Shown one piece after another: positions 42,808 to 49,820 of a stretch of DNA of 64,000 bases; the first letter of the stretch is position 1; each line of letters begins with the position of its first letter. The notes under the pieces are model-generated. The model was not told the origin of the DNA. It was given only the letters and a program-made list of their open reading frames with translations, and did not search any database. The position numbers were made by a program, and so were the translations under genes. This DNA is from Erythrobacteraceae bacterium WH01K (GTDB lineage Bacteria; Pseudomonadota; Alphaproteobacteria; Sphingomonadales; Sphingomonadaceae), in the NCBI GenBank assembly GCA_027941995.1, contig CP115967.1, positions 108,503 through 172,502 of the forward strand, given 5' to 3'.

Positions 42808-43628
42808 CAGTAATCGCTCCCTGGCTCGATTTGGGTGAGGTAGAAGATGCGCTGCATGACTTCGTCGGCCGCCATGACGCCGTAGCCGATCGGGATCGGC
42901 TGCTTGGTCTGGGTGTCGAAGAGGACGATCGCCGGCACGGTGCCTCCCTGAAGGCCCATCCGCTGATACTGCCCGCTGTCGACGACATAGTTCGGGAAGA
43001 CCTCGTTCGGTCCGCCATCCATCGACACCGCTAGGACCTCGAGACCGTAATTGTCCGAAAGGGCACGCATGACGGGCGAGAACGTGCGACACGCCGAGCA
43101 GCTCGAGGAGTAGAAGTAGAAGACCCCGTATCGCTGGGTCAGCGCCTGCATCGAGCCCTCGCGCTGGTCGCGCCGGTCCGTGAGCCAGGTCTGCTTGGCC
43201 AGGGTCCCGACCGGTCGTTCGAGCGTGTAATCGAGCTCGGGGTTCTGCCAGATCGACCGGCTCCATGTGTCGGCGAAGGTCGACGCCCGATCAAGCTGCT
43301 CACGCTGGAAGCGGATGTAGTTGACGATGTTGTCGGACGTCGGTTCGAGGATCGCCAGCGCCTTGAGCTCGTCGAGCTGCTTGGTGATCGCCGCCATCCG
43401 CTCGACGGCGGGAACGGCCGGGGCGGCCTGGGCGGGCTGTTGCTGCCGCTCTCTCGCCTCGCGCTTCACCTTTTCCGAATTGCAGTAGAACCACGACCCG
43501 AGCTTGCGCTCGTCGCAGTAGAAGGAATCGCGCTGCGACGCCGGATCGGCGGTCTGCGCGAAACCGGGGGCCGTAGCCGCGGCGACGAGGGCCGCAAGGC
43601 TGAGCAAAGCGAGCTTGTTCATGAGCAT
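42807..43628 (-). CDS. traF: TraF, thioredoxin-like pilus assembly protein with a CxxC motif
   Basis: A protein of 273 residues. Signal peptide to about 25 (APGFAQ). FYCDERKLGSWFYC at 36-49 is the TraF/TrbB-type N-terminal element; a thioredoxin fold follows with VFYFYSSSCSACRTFSPVMRAL (Cys177-Ser-Ala-Cys180) and the cis-proline loop GGTVPAIVLFD. F-plasmid TraF has lost its CxxC, so this version could still be a thiol oxidoreductase for TraN, TraU and TraH. Its start lies within the end of the preceding small gene (10-base overlap). Confidence 0.88.
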   Translation of the reverse strand: MLMNKLALLSLAALVAAATAPGFAQTADPASQRDSFYCDERKLGSWFYCNSEKVKREARERQQQPAQAAPAVPAVERMAAITKQLDELKALAILEPTSDNIVNYIRFQREQLDRASTFADTWSRSIWQNPELDYTLERPVGTLAKQTWLTDRRDQREGSMQALTQRYGVFYFYSSSCSACRTFSPVMRALSDNYGLEVLAVSMDGGPNEVFPNYVVDSGQYQRMGLQGGTVPAIVLFDTQTKQPIPIGYGVMAADEVMQRIFYLTQIEPGSDY

Positions 43629-44002
43629 TTCCCTTTGTCGAGTTCGAGCATTTGGAGGAGAAAGGCGGTCTTGAAGTGGCCGCGACCGCGATCGATCATG
43701 CGGATCATCCCGCCCGAAAGCGTCGTGGCGCCATCGACGCCGGCATTGGTGAGGCAGAAGTCGAAATCACCTTCGCTTCCGCTTCTGCGCGAGATCCAGC
43801 CACGCTCCAGGAGGCGTCCGATCGAAGCCATGAATTCAGGACGCGACGCCGGACGCAGGAACCAGTCCAGGATGCGAGAGAACATTTCCTCTTCGCTGGC
43901 AGCGAGATCTCGTCCGATCGCCACGCTGATGGCAAGATCGAGCACTTCGGCCGCGGGGAATGGATCCCCTTTTTGAAAAGCGATGACTTCGGCACCCGCC
44001 AC
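43619..44002 (-). CDS. Small unknown gene inside the tra operon, between traN and traF
   Basis: GTG 44002, one base after the traN stop and with GGGGG upstream, encodes 127 residues. No signal peptide; it looks cytoplasmic and partly helical (AAEVLDLAISVAIGRDLAASEEEMFSRILDWFLRPASRPEFMASIGRLLERGWISRRSG), which resembles a winged-helix module. No F-plasmid gene at this place has a matching sequence that I know. It may be a regulator or an assembly adaptor; not recognised. Confidence 0.6.
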   Translation of the reverse strand: MAGAEVIAFQKGDPFPAAEVLDLAISVAIGRDLAASEEEMFSRILDWFLRPASRPEFMASIGRLLERGWISRRSGSEGDFDFCLTNAGVDGATTLSGGMIRMIDRGRGHFKTAFLLQMLELDKGKCS

Positions 44003-44003
44003 G

Positions 44004-45737
44004 TCATGTCCCCCCGTTCGTGTTGTAGTAGTTCTCGATCTTGGTCTGGATCTGGATCGACATCTCGATCTCGTCCGGCAGCTTTGCCGCGTCCACGAAT
44101 TCGGCGTAGACTTCGCGGAAATCCATCCGGCTGAGATCGAGCTGCTGAAACTGAGCGATGAGGAAGCCTTCGCAGTCGGGTTCCTTCGGCTTGCCCCACT
44201 GCATTCCGAGCTGCGCCTTGCCCTGCTCGTTGAGGATGCGGACCAGCTTGCTTCCGTAGCAGCAGTATGACTGCTTGCGGGTGACGCAGACCCCGAGGAT
44301 CTTGTCCGAGCAATAGGTGCCGACGTAGTGGCACAGGCCCGCGTCATCCTTCTTGTCGACGTCGCGATCCTGGCTATTGCAGAGCCACGGCGTCAGGAGA
44401 GGAACACCTTTCCCGCTGCAGCAGTTCGACAGGCCGAACACCTTCTTCGTGCATTTGAGGTTCTCGCCGCTGAAGATCTTCAACTGGTTGGGATCGAACC
44501 CATCCTTGAGCTCGCCCATGACGTTCATGGCGACCATCGCATCCTTGAACTCGGTCGACGCCTCGCGCGTGACGGTCGTGCATTCCCCATCGATGCAGTA
44601 GAGATCGCCGGCGCATACATAGGCCGGCGGGGGCGGTGTGCCGGTATCCGGCGTCGTGCATTGGAACCAGCGATCGTAGACATTGCAGGTCGTGCCGTCG
44701 GTATCGTAGCTCAGGCATTCGTCGTGACTGAACGAACATTCGGGGCGAGCTTCAAGCGCAGCGCAATCGTTGGCGGGCAGCAATCCCTGGCACTGATAGG
44801 TGCGGCTCCACTCCCAGCACGGGCGCGTCACCGACAATCCGTTGATGACGCGCGTCTCGTTCGGCGCGGTGCAGGTCTCGCTCTGGAGGGAGCATGACGC
44901 CGTGCCGATCGTGGCCTGACACTGCGCTTCGTCGACAGCCTCGCTGACAATCCGTACTGAATTGCGTTCGACGCCCCCGGGAATGCTGAGCTGGGAAGGA
45001 CAGCTGTAGGTTTCACGATAGACGGGATCGCCTGGCTCGGTGCACCACCGCCCATCCCTGCCGCCCCACTGAAGGCAGGTTTCGCCGATGCGCTCCCGAT
45101 CGATGACACGGCAACTTCCCGCATCGAGATCAGGCTGGATGATATCGCAGTACGGCCCGCTAGTCTGGTATTTGATAAAGCCGGTCGAGCATTGATACTC
45201 CCAATACCGCGTGCCTTGGGTCTGGACCACGAGAGGCGCTCTGCAGGTCCTCGCTTCGTCGAACGGCTGCGAACCCTGGTTGCAGCTTTCGAGATAGGTT
45301 GTGGAGCCCCCTCCCCCAGGCGGTAGCGGGTTACACGAACCGGTGGACCCGCCAGGAGCGCCGCTGGGCCCGAGGTAGGTGTCCGGATCCGCCTCGATCG
45401 CCGATGCCGCCGAAAGGTCGATCGTCGCCGGGTCAACCACCTTGCGGTAGGGATCGACCACGACCCGGTAGTCCTGCTGATAGCGCTGCGCCTCCCCCGC
45501 CGTCGTCAGCCCAACCGCATCGTCGGCGTAGTCCAGCGATGGAAAGTTCGTCCCGCCAAATGTCGGCACATCGGCTTCGGCGCCGTTGGCAAGGATCGAA
45601 CCGTTCGTCGCATCGCGCACACCCTCACCGAGCGCCTCGCCCTCTGCCCGCGCATCGGACGAAGTCATCTGCGCGTGCGCAAGCTGACCCGTCGCCACGA
45701 GCGCGGCACATGCAAGGACGAGGCCGCGAAGGTTCAC
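44004..45737 (-). CDS. traN: TraN, cysteine-rich mating-pair stabilisation protein
   Basis: A protein of 577 residues (F TraN about 602). Signal peptide MNLRGLVLACAALVATGQLAHAQ. More than 30 cysteines run through the exported part, in blocks such as YEYQCSTGFIKYQ, CLQWGGRDGRWC, CWEWSRTYQC and the C-terminal CKDKIL-type SDKILGVCVTRKQSYCCYGSKLVRILNEQGKAQLGMQWG, which is the most conserved TraN block. TraN is an outer-membrane adhesin that contacts receptors on the recipient. The start overlaps trbC as ATGA. Confidence 0.9.
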   Translation of the reverse strand: MNLRGLVLACAALVATGQLAHAQMTSSDARAEGEALGEGVRDATNGSILANGAEADVPTFGGTNFPSLDYADDAVGLTTAGEAQRYQQDYRVVVDPYRKVVDPATIDLSAASAIEADPDTYLGPSGAPGGSTGSCNPLPPGGGGSTTYLESCNQGSQPFDEARTCRAPLVVQTQGTRYWEYQCSTGFIKYQTSGPYCDIIQPDLDAGSCRVIDRERIGETCLQWGGRDGRWCTEPGDPVYRETYSCPSQLSIPGGVERNSVRIVSEAVDEAQCQATIGTASCSLQSETCTAPNETRVINGLSVTRPCWEWSRTYQCQGLLPANDCAALEARPECSFSHDECLSYDTDGTTCNVYDRWFQCTTPDTGTPPPPAYVCAGDLYCIDGECTTVTREASTEFKDAMVAMNVMGELKDGFDPNQLKIFSGENLKCTKKVFGLSNCCSGKGVPLLTPWLCNSQDRDVDKKDDAGLCHYVGTYCSDKILGVCVTRKQSYCCYGSKLVRILNEQGKAQLGMQWGKPKEPDCEGFLIAQFQQLDLSRMDFREVYAEFVDAAKLPDEIEMSIQIQTKIENYYNTNGGT

Positions 45738-46471
45738 CGCGCCGACCGGTAGTTGGCAAGCGCGATGCGCGAGACAGGGGCGCCCGGGCCGTTGGCATTG
45801 GAGAAGGTCTCGAGGACGTAACCGACGCTGACATTGCCCGCGATCCGATCATGCGGAGGTGGAGCAGTCACGCAGTCGAGCTGGTCGCAAGGCTCGAAAT
45901 CGCTGGAGAGCGCGACGTAGGTCGGCACCCGGTCGACGCGGAACGAGCGGAACAGTCGCGGATCGATAGCGACGTTGCTCGCCCCCGCCTGATCGACGAC
46001 GTTGCGAATGCCGGTGATGAACGCCTGGGGGTTTCCGGCCGAGAAACCACGGAACACCACCACGCCGCCCGCCCTCGTCGTATCCTCGATCATCTTCGCC
46101 AGCGCCTCTTCCGGCATCGAAAGGCTTGCGAACGCGATGAACAGAGGCGCGCCTTCCGGATTGGCCATGCCCGCCTTGGCGCCGGCGACCATTTCGTCGA
46201 AGTCGAACGGGCCGTCCCCGCCAGCGATATCGGACACGTCGAGCCCTTCGATCGACGCATATCCGTCCTGCACGACCGTCTGAGCTTCTTCCTGGTGCTT
46301 CTCGCCGTTCGCGGTGACGTAATCGAACAGGGCCTGGGCATCCTCTTGGAACTCCCCGGCGCGTGCCTCGATGGCCTGCGGATCGAAGCCATCGGTGGTC
46401 TGGGCGAAGACGGCCGTGACGCAGCCCAAGAGGCTGAAACCGGCGAGGAAGAAGGCGATCTTGCGGTTCAC
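45734..46471 (-). CDS. trbC: TrbC, F-type periplasmic pilus assembly protein
   Basis: A protein of 245 residues (F TrbC about 212). Signal peptide MNRKIAFFLAGFSLLGCVTAVFAQ. The family block ASLSMPEEALAKMIEDTTRAGGVVVFRGF is followed by VDRVPTYVAL and VSVGYVLETF, the usual thioredoxin-like TrbC domain. It acts in the periplasm with TraW in pilus assembly. Confidence 0.87.
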   Translation of the reverse strand: MNRKIAFFLAGFSLLGCVTAVFAQTTDGFDPQAIEARAGEFQEDAQALFDYVTANGEKHQEEAQTVVQDGYASIEGLDVSDIAGGDGPFDFDEMVAGAKAGMANPEGAPLFIAFASLSMPEEALAKMIEDTTRAGGVVVFRGFSAGNPQAFITGIRNVVDQAGASNVAIDPRLFRSFRVDRVPTYVALSSDFEPCDQLDCVTAPPPHDRIAGNVSVGYVLETFSNANGPGAPVSRIALANYRSAR

Positions 46472-46486
46472 GGGCGGTCCTTCCGA

Positions 46487-47512
46487 CTACAGCACGCAGC
46501 AATTGCGCTTGCGCCAAAGGAGGAACCCCACGTCCTCTCCCTTGACCGGGTAAACCTGGCCGGACTTCGGCAGGATGGTGGTGGCGCCGATCGGAGAGCA
46601 GCTCTCGCGTCCGCTGACCATGGGGGTGGGATTGACCTGCTGAAGGCGATACTGGCTCTTCTTCAGGATCGGCATGATGTACTTCGAGCAGAGCGCTTTC
46701 GAACCGCTGGTTCCCCACGCGAGACCTTGGCGATGCATCTTGTAGATCATGCGCTCGGCCGCGAGCCTAGCCGACTGCTTGATGCCGACGTTCGCTCCGA
46801 TATTGCCGTTCATAGGGTACATCGGCCCTTGGCAACCCGAGCACCAGAACAGCTCATCCAAGGGAAGCTTGGCGCTGGATGCGATGCAGTCGGCCGAGCA
46901 GGCGGCCTGGGCGATCGGCGAGGTGAACAGCGCCGCTTCAGGATTGAGCAGGGTCGTGAGCTCGTCATCCTGCCACAGCGGATCGATTTCGCTCATGTAT
47001 GCCACGTCGAACGAGCTGGTTTCCAGGCACAGGAAATCGGTTACAACCTCGAGCCAGTAGAGCAGCGGATAGATGTAGTAGTGAACGTGGTACTTCGCGG
47101 TGTTCTGCGACTGCCCGCCTATCTGGGACGAGTTCGAGACGTAGCCGTTTCCGATAGAGAACCCCGGATCGAGCTTGATGCCGCCGAGATTGGGAAAGCA
47201 CCATGGCTTGGTCGAGACATCGACTAGGCGTACCGGTTCCCAAAAGCCCATAGCCAGCCCCACGCGCGGAACGGGAGTTCCGCAAGCGCAGATCGGCAGA
47301 TCAGGGTTCTTGGTGTCCGCGCGCGACGATGGCCAGATCTTCAGCGATCCGAGCGAGAGGGGAAACATGCAACCCCAGCACACATCCGTGATGGGATTGA
47401 CGAACGAGCCGGAACACCGCCCCGGCCCGGAAGGCAACCCTTGCGCGGACGCCGGCACGGCAAGCGCGAACGCGGCGAGCGTGGTGATCGCGGCAAGCCA
47501 CCTACGCCACAT
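46487..47512 (-). CDS. traU: TraU, F-type DNA transfer protein
   Basis: A protein of 341 residues (F TraU about 330). Signal peptide MWRRWLAAITTLAAFALAVPASAQ. Cysteine-rich N-terminal block CSGSFVNPITDVCWGCMFPLSLG and CACGTPVPRVGLAMGFWEPVRLVDV are family hallmarks; later YIYPLLYWLEVVTDFLC and CSADCIASSAKLPLDELFWCSGCQG. A periplasmic protein needed for DNA transfer more than for pilus growth. The start overlaps the preceding small gene by 11 bases. Confidence 0.92.
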   Translation of the reverse strand: MWRRWLAAITTLAAFALAVPASAQGLPSGPGRCSGSFVNPITDVCWGCMFPLSLGSLKIWPSSRADTKNPDLPICACGTPVPRVGLAMGFWEPVRLVDVSTKPWCFPNLGGIKLDPGFSIGNGYVSNSSQIGGQSQNTAKYHVHYYIYPLLYWLEVVTDFLCLETSSFDVAYMSEIDPLWQDDELTTLLNPEAALFTSPIAQAACSADCIASSAKLPLDELFWCSGCQGPMYPMNGNIGANVGIKQSARLAAERMIYKMHRQGLAWGTSGSKALCSKYIMPILKKSQYRLQQVNPTPMVSGRESCSPIGATTILPKSGQVYPVKGEDVGFLLWRKRNCCVL

Positions 47513-47774
47513 CGTCCGTCTCCCGGAACAGCCAGGCGTCGTCGGCGGCGTTCTTCAGCTTGGCCCACGCCCAACCTTGAACGATGGTGAAAGTAAACGC
47601 CGCGACCAGAATGGGGAGAGCGGCGGTGCCGAGGAGCTGGCGGAGCTGGCCAAAGAAGAGCAGCGCCATCGCGACCACGACGCAGGAGCCGATGACGCGC
47701 ACGCGCGCGGAGCGCAGTTCGCTCGTTTCGGGAGCGGCGAGAGGAACCGGGATCAGGTCGCGCCAGGAGCTCAC
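47502..47774 (-). CDS. Small two-helix membrane protein between traW and traU
   Basis: GTG 47774 overlaps the traW stop as GTGA and has GGAGG five bases upstream, an excellent site. It encodes 90 residues with two hydrophobic segments (VIGSCVVVAMALLFFGQL and AALPILVAAFTFTIVQGWAW). Not recognised among F genes; position and coupling make it part of the transfer machinery, perhaps an inner-membrane scaffold. Confidence 0.65.
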   Translation of the reverse strand: MSSWRDLIPVPLAAPETSELRSARVRVIGSCVVVAMALLFFGQLRQLLGTAALPILVAAFTFTIVQGWAWAKLKNAADDAWLFRETDDVA

Positions 47775-48421
47775 GATTGCCTCCGCGGAAGAGCGGTCTC
47801 GGTGACGAGCAGGACATCCCCCTTCGCCTCGACGAGGGCCGGGGTGTGCCGGATACCGAAATGGCTGGTGAGCTTGCCTTCCTGATCGAAGTAGAAGCGA
47901 CGCTGGTGGGTCTTCATGGACTTGAATGGGGATCCATCGACGAAGATGATCTTCGCGCGCTCGTCCGATCCGTGCCTGAGCGCCCATTCGATCTCGGCGG
48001 GATTGTCGCCGTCGACGAAGACCAGCTTCTTCGACAGACCCGAGGTCGCAAGCGGATTGACCCTCTGGCCGCGCGCCGCGATCAGGTTGCCCTGATGGTC
48101 GCGGATGTCGTTTTCGACCACGATGGCGGGATCGAATTCCCACGATCGCGTCTGTTCCGCACGGGACATGCCCGAGACGGGAACCGGGCGCATGACGCGG
48201 TCCTTCACCTTCGCGGCGAATTGCTGGTTCATCTCTTCGAGCTTGCCGGTCTCTCGCGCATGATCGAGCCGCGCTTTGATGACGGATAGCAAGTCGGGTT
48301 CGATGACTGGCCAGGTCTGCCCCATCTGACCGTGATCCTGCGCCTGCGCGGTCAGCATCGAGGGCGCTGATACGGCAGCGCCAACGGCAATGCAGGAGAC
48401 GATGGCGAGACGGTACCTCAC
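47771..48421 (-). CDS. traW: TraW, F-type pilus assembly protein
   Basis: A protein of 216 residues (F TraW 210). Signal peptide VRYRLAIVSCIAVGAAVSAPSMLTAQAQ. The conserved parts are TRSWEFDPAIVVENDIRDHQGNLIAARGQRVNPL and FYFDQEGKLTSHFGIRHTPALVEAKGD, found in all TraW. GTG 48421 overlaps the stop of the peptidase gene as GTGA, which decides the start. Periplasmic, acts with TrbC. Confidence 0.9.
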   Translation of the reverse strand: MRYRLAIVSCIAVGAAVSAPSMLTAQAQDHGQMGQTWPVIEPDLLSVIKARLDHARETGKLEEMNQQFAAKVKDRVMRPVPVSGMSRAEQTRSWEFDPAIVVENDIRDHQGNLIAARGQRVNPLATSGLSKKLVFVDGDNPAEIEWALRHGSDERAKIIFVDGSPFKSMKTHQRRFYFDQEGKLTSHFGIRHTPALVEAKGDVLLVTETALPRRQS

Positions 48422-48939
48422 AGGATCGCCACTCCGGTTCCAACGAGGCGGTCGCGGCATACGAAGCCGATATGCGAATAGCGGCTGTCGAAACCGTCCT
48501 TGTGGTGGGTGGCCGCGAACACGCAACCGTCGGGCACGACCCCCAAGGGCCCTTCGGTGAGGGCGTCGCCCTTCTTCGTGAGCGGTTTGGTAGAGGCGAT
48601 CCGTTCGCCGTTGACCAGCACGTCGCGGCCTTCCCGCGTCACGACATCGCCAGGGAGGCCAAAAGCGATCTTGGCAAATGCTCCGGGTTCTTCGCCGAAA
48701 TACTTCTGCGTGACCGGATCGTGGCCCGGGTGGAAGATCACGTAGTCGCCGCGATCGGGAAACCGGCCACTCTCGACCAGAAAGGCCCAGTTCGGAAGTG
48801 AATCCGTCGCGTTAATCATGAAGGCGTGGCTTTCGCTCCAGTGCTGCAGCGACGTAACCGCGGTGCCGACGCCGAACAGGGCTGCGATCGCGAGGAGCTT
48901 GCTCTTGGTCGACAGGCGCCTGGTTTCAGTTCTGGACAC
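48418..48939 (-). CDS. TraF-type S26 signal peptidase
   Basis: A protein of 173 residues with an N-terminal membrane helix (about 14-32). The S26 active site is Ser in NATDSLPNWAFLV and Lys in FAKIAFGLPGDVVT, followed by a VNGE box and GCVFAATHHKDGFDSRYSHIGFV. In RP4-type systems TraF peptidase matures and cyclises the pilin; in Tra_F clusters of alphaproteobacteria an S26 peptidase often replaces this function. GTG 48939 overlaps the trbI stop by 14 bases. It probably cuts TraA and possibly other tra exports. Confidence 0.82.
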   Translation of the reverse strand: MSRTETRRLSTKSKLLAIAALFGVGTAVTSLQHWSESHAFMINATDSLPNWAFLVESGRFPDRGDYVIFHPGHDPVTQKYFGEEPGAFAKIAFGLPGDVVTREGRDVLVNGERIASTKPLTKKGDALTEGPLGVVPDGCVFAATHHKDGFDSRYSHIGFVCRDRLVGTGVAIL

Positions 48940-49477
48940 CGCCCTGCCCTCCCCCGTTGGCAGCCATGAACGCCTGCATCTCCTGTTCGACACGCGCGCC
49001 CTGGCTCTGCTGAACATCGAGCGAGGCCTGTGCGATCTGCGGGCGCGGCACCTTCGCGTAGACGGCCGTCTTGACGCTCTGCGTGACGTCAGGGACCTCG
49101 CCACCGATCACCGCCTCGTGGACGAGAACCACCTTCCCGCTTTTCGAAAGCCCGGCGACCGTTTGGTCCAGCGCGGCCATGAACACCGCCGTCTCCTGAG
49201 CCGCCGTCTGTTCATCGGAACTCGAGCGAGCCTGCGCCTGGAGATATTCGCCGATGATGCCCTGCAGCTGGAGCTGCACGAACTCCTGCCGCCCTCCATC
49301 CTGCGAAACGAGGTTCTTCGTGACCCACGCTCCCCACATGAAGATGGCGAGAGCAGCGGCGAGCAGGATGATCTCTCTCGGCGAGAGACCGGCGAAACCA
49401 CGCTTCGCGACGGCCGCCTTCGACTTGCGCACCGGAGCATCATGCGTACGATCGGCGTTTTCGAACAGATCAGTCAT
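48926..49477 (-). CDS. trbI: TrbI, F-type inner-membrane protein
   Basis: A protein of 183 residues (F TrbI about 128). One membrane helix (IILLAAALAIFMWGAWV) after a basic N-terminus, and a periplasmic coiled domain with VFMAALDQTVAGLSKSGKVVLVHEAVIGGEVPDVTQSVKTAVYAKV, the TrbI_Ftype block. GGAGGTGACA precedes ATG 49477. TrbI influences pilus retraction and length. A Gln/Gly-rich tail is longer than usual. Confidence 0.78.
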   Translation of the reverse strand: MTDLFENADRTHDAPVRKSKAAVAKRGFAGLSPREIILLAAALAIFMWGAWVTKNLVSQDGGRQEFVQLQLQGIIGEYLQAQARSSSDEQTAAQETAVFMAALDQTVAGLSKSGKVVLVHEAVIGGEVPDVTQSVKTAVYAKVPRPQIAQASLDVQQSQGARVEQEMQAFMAANGGGQGGVQN

Positions 49478-49820
49478 TGTCACCTCCAGCGACGTCGAAT
49501 GCCGAGCGAAGGCTCGCACGGCGGAAGAAAGCGATGAGAACGAAGGCGCCGCCGAGAACCGTGAAGACGATCGTCTGGAACTGCGCCTGCCGCGCCGCGT
49601 CGGCGGCGAGGAACCGCGCCGCGAGATTGTCGAGCTGCAACATGGTCCCAGACAGGGTGAAGCTGCCGAGGAGGATGAAGAAGAGCGTCGCGACGCCCAG
49701 GGTCGCAAGCACGGTCGTGGCGATCCACCCTGTCAACCGGAGGGCAACGACCATCGCGTCCTGACCTCGTTCGACCGGCACGCGAGTGAGCGCCCGGTGT
49801 GCGAGTAGTTGAGCGTTCAT
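49470..49820 (-). CDS. Small two-helix membrane protein between traC and trbI
   Basis: A protein of 116 residues with two hydrophobic segments (WIATTVLATLGVATLFFILLGSF and TIVFTVLGGAFVLIAFF). Start ATG 49820 overlaps the traC stop as ATGA; its stop overlaps trbI by eight bases. Not recognised. It is clearly a translationally coupled member of the operon and may link the TraC ATPase to the membrane. Confidence 0.65.
   Translation of the reverse strand: MNAQLLAHRALTRVPVERGQDAMVVALRLTGWIATTVLATLGVATLFFILLGSFTLSGTMLQLDNLAARFLAADAARQAQFQTIVFTVLGGAFVLIAFFRRASLRSAFDVAGGDND

Noticed and set aside
41377..42813. 478-codon open frame on the + strand opposite traH
   Set aside because: Shadow of traH; no motifs and no ribosome site.
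45299..47227. 642-codon open frame on the + strand opposite traN/trbC/traU
   Set aside because: It spans three well-supported genes on the other strand, is very rich in Arg and Pro, and shows no family pattern.
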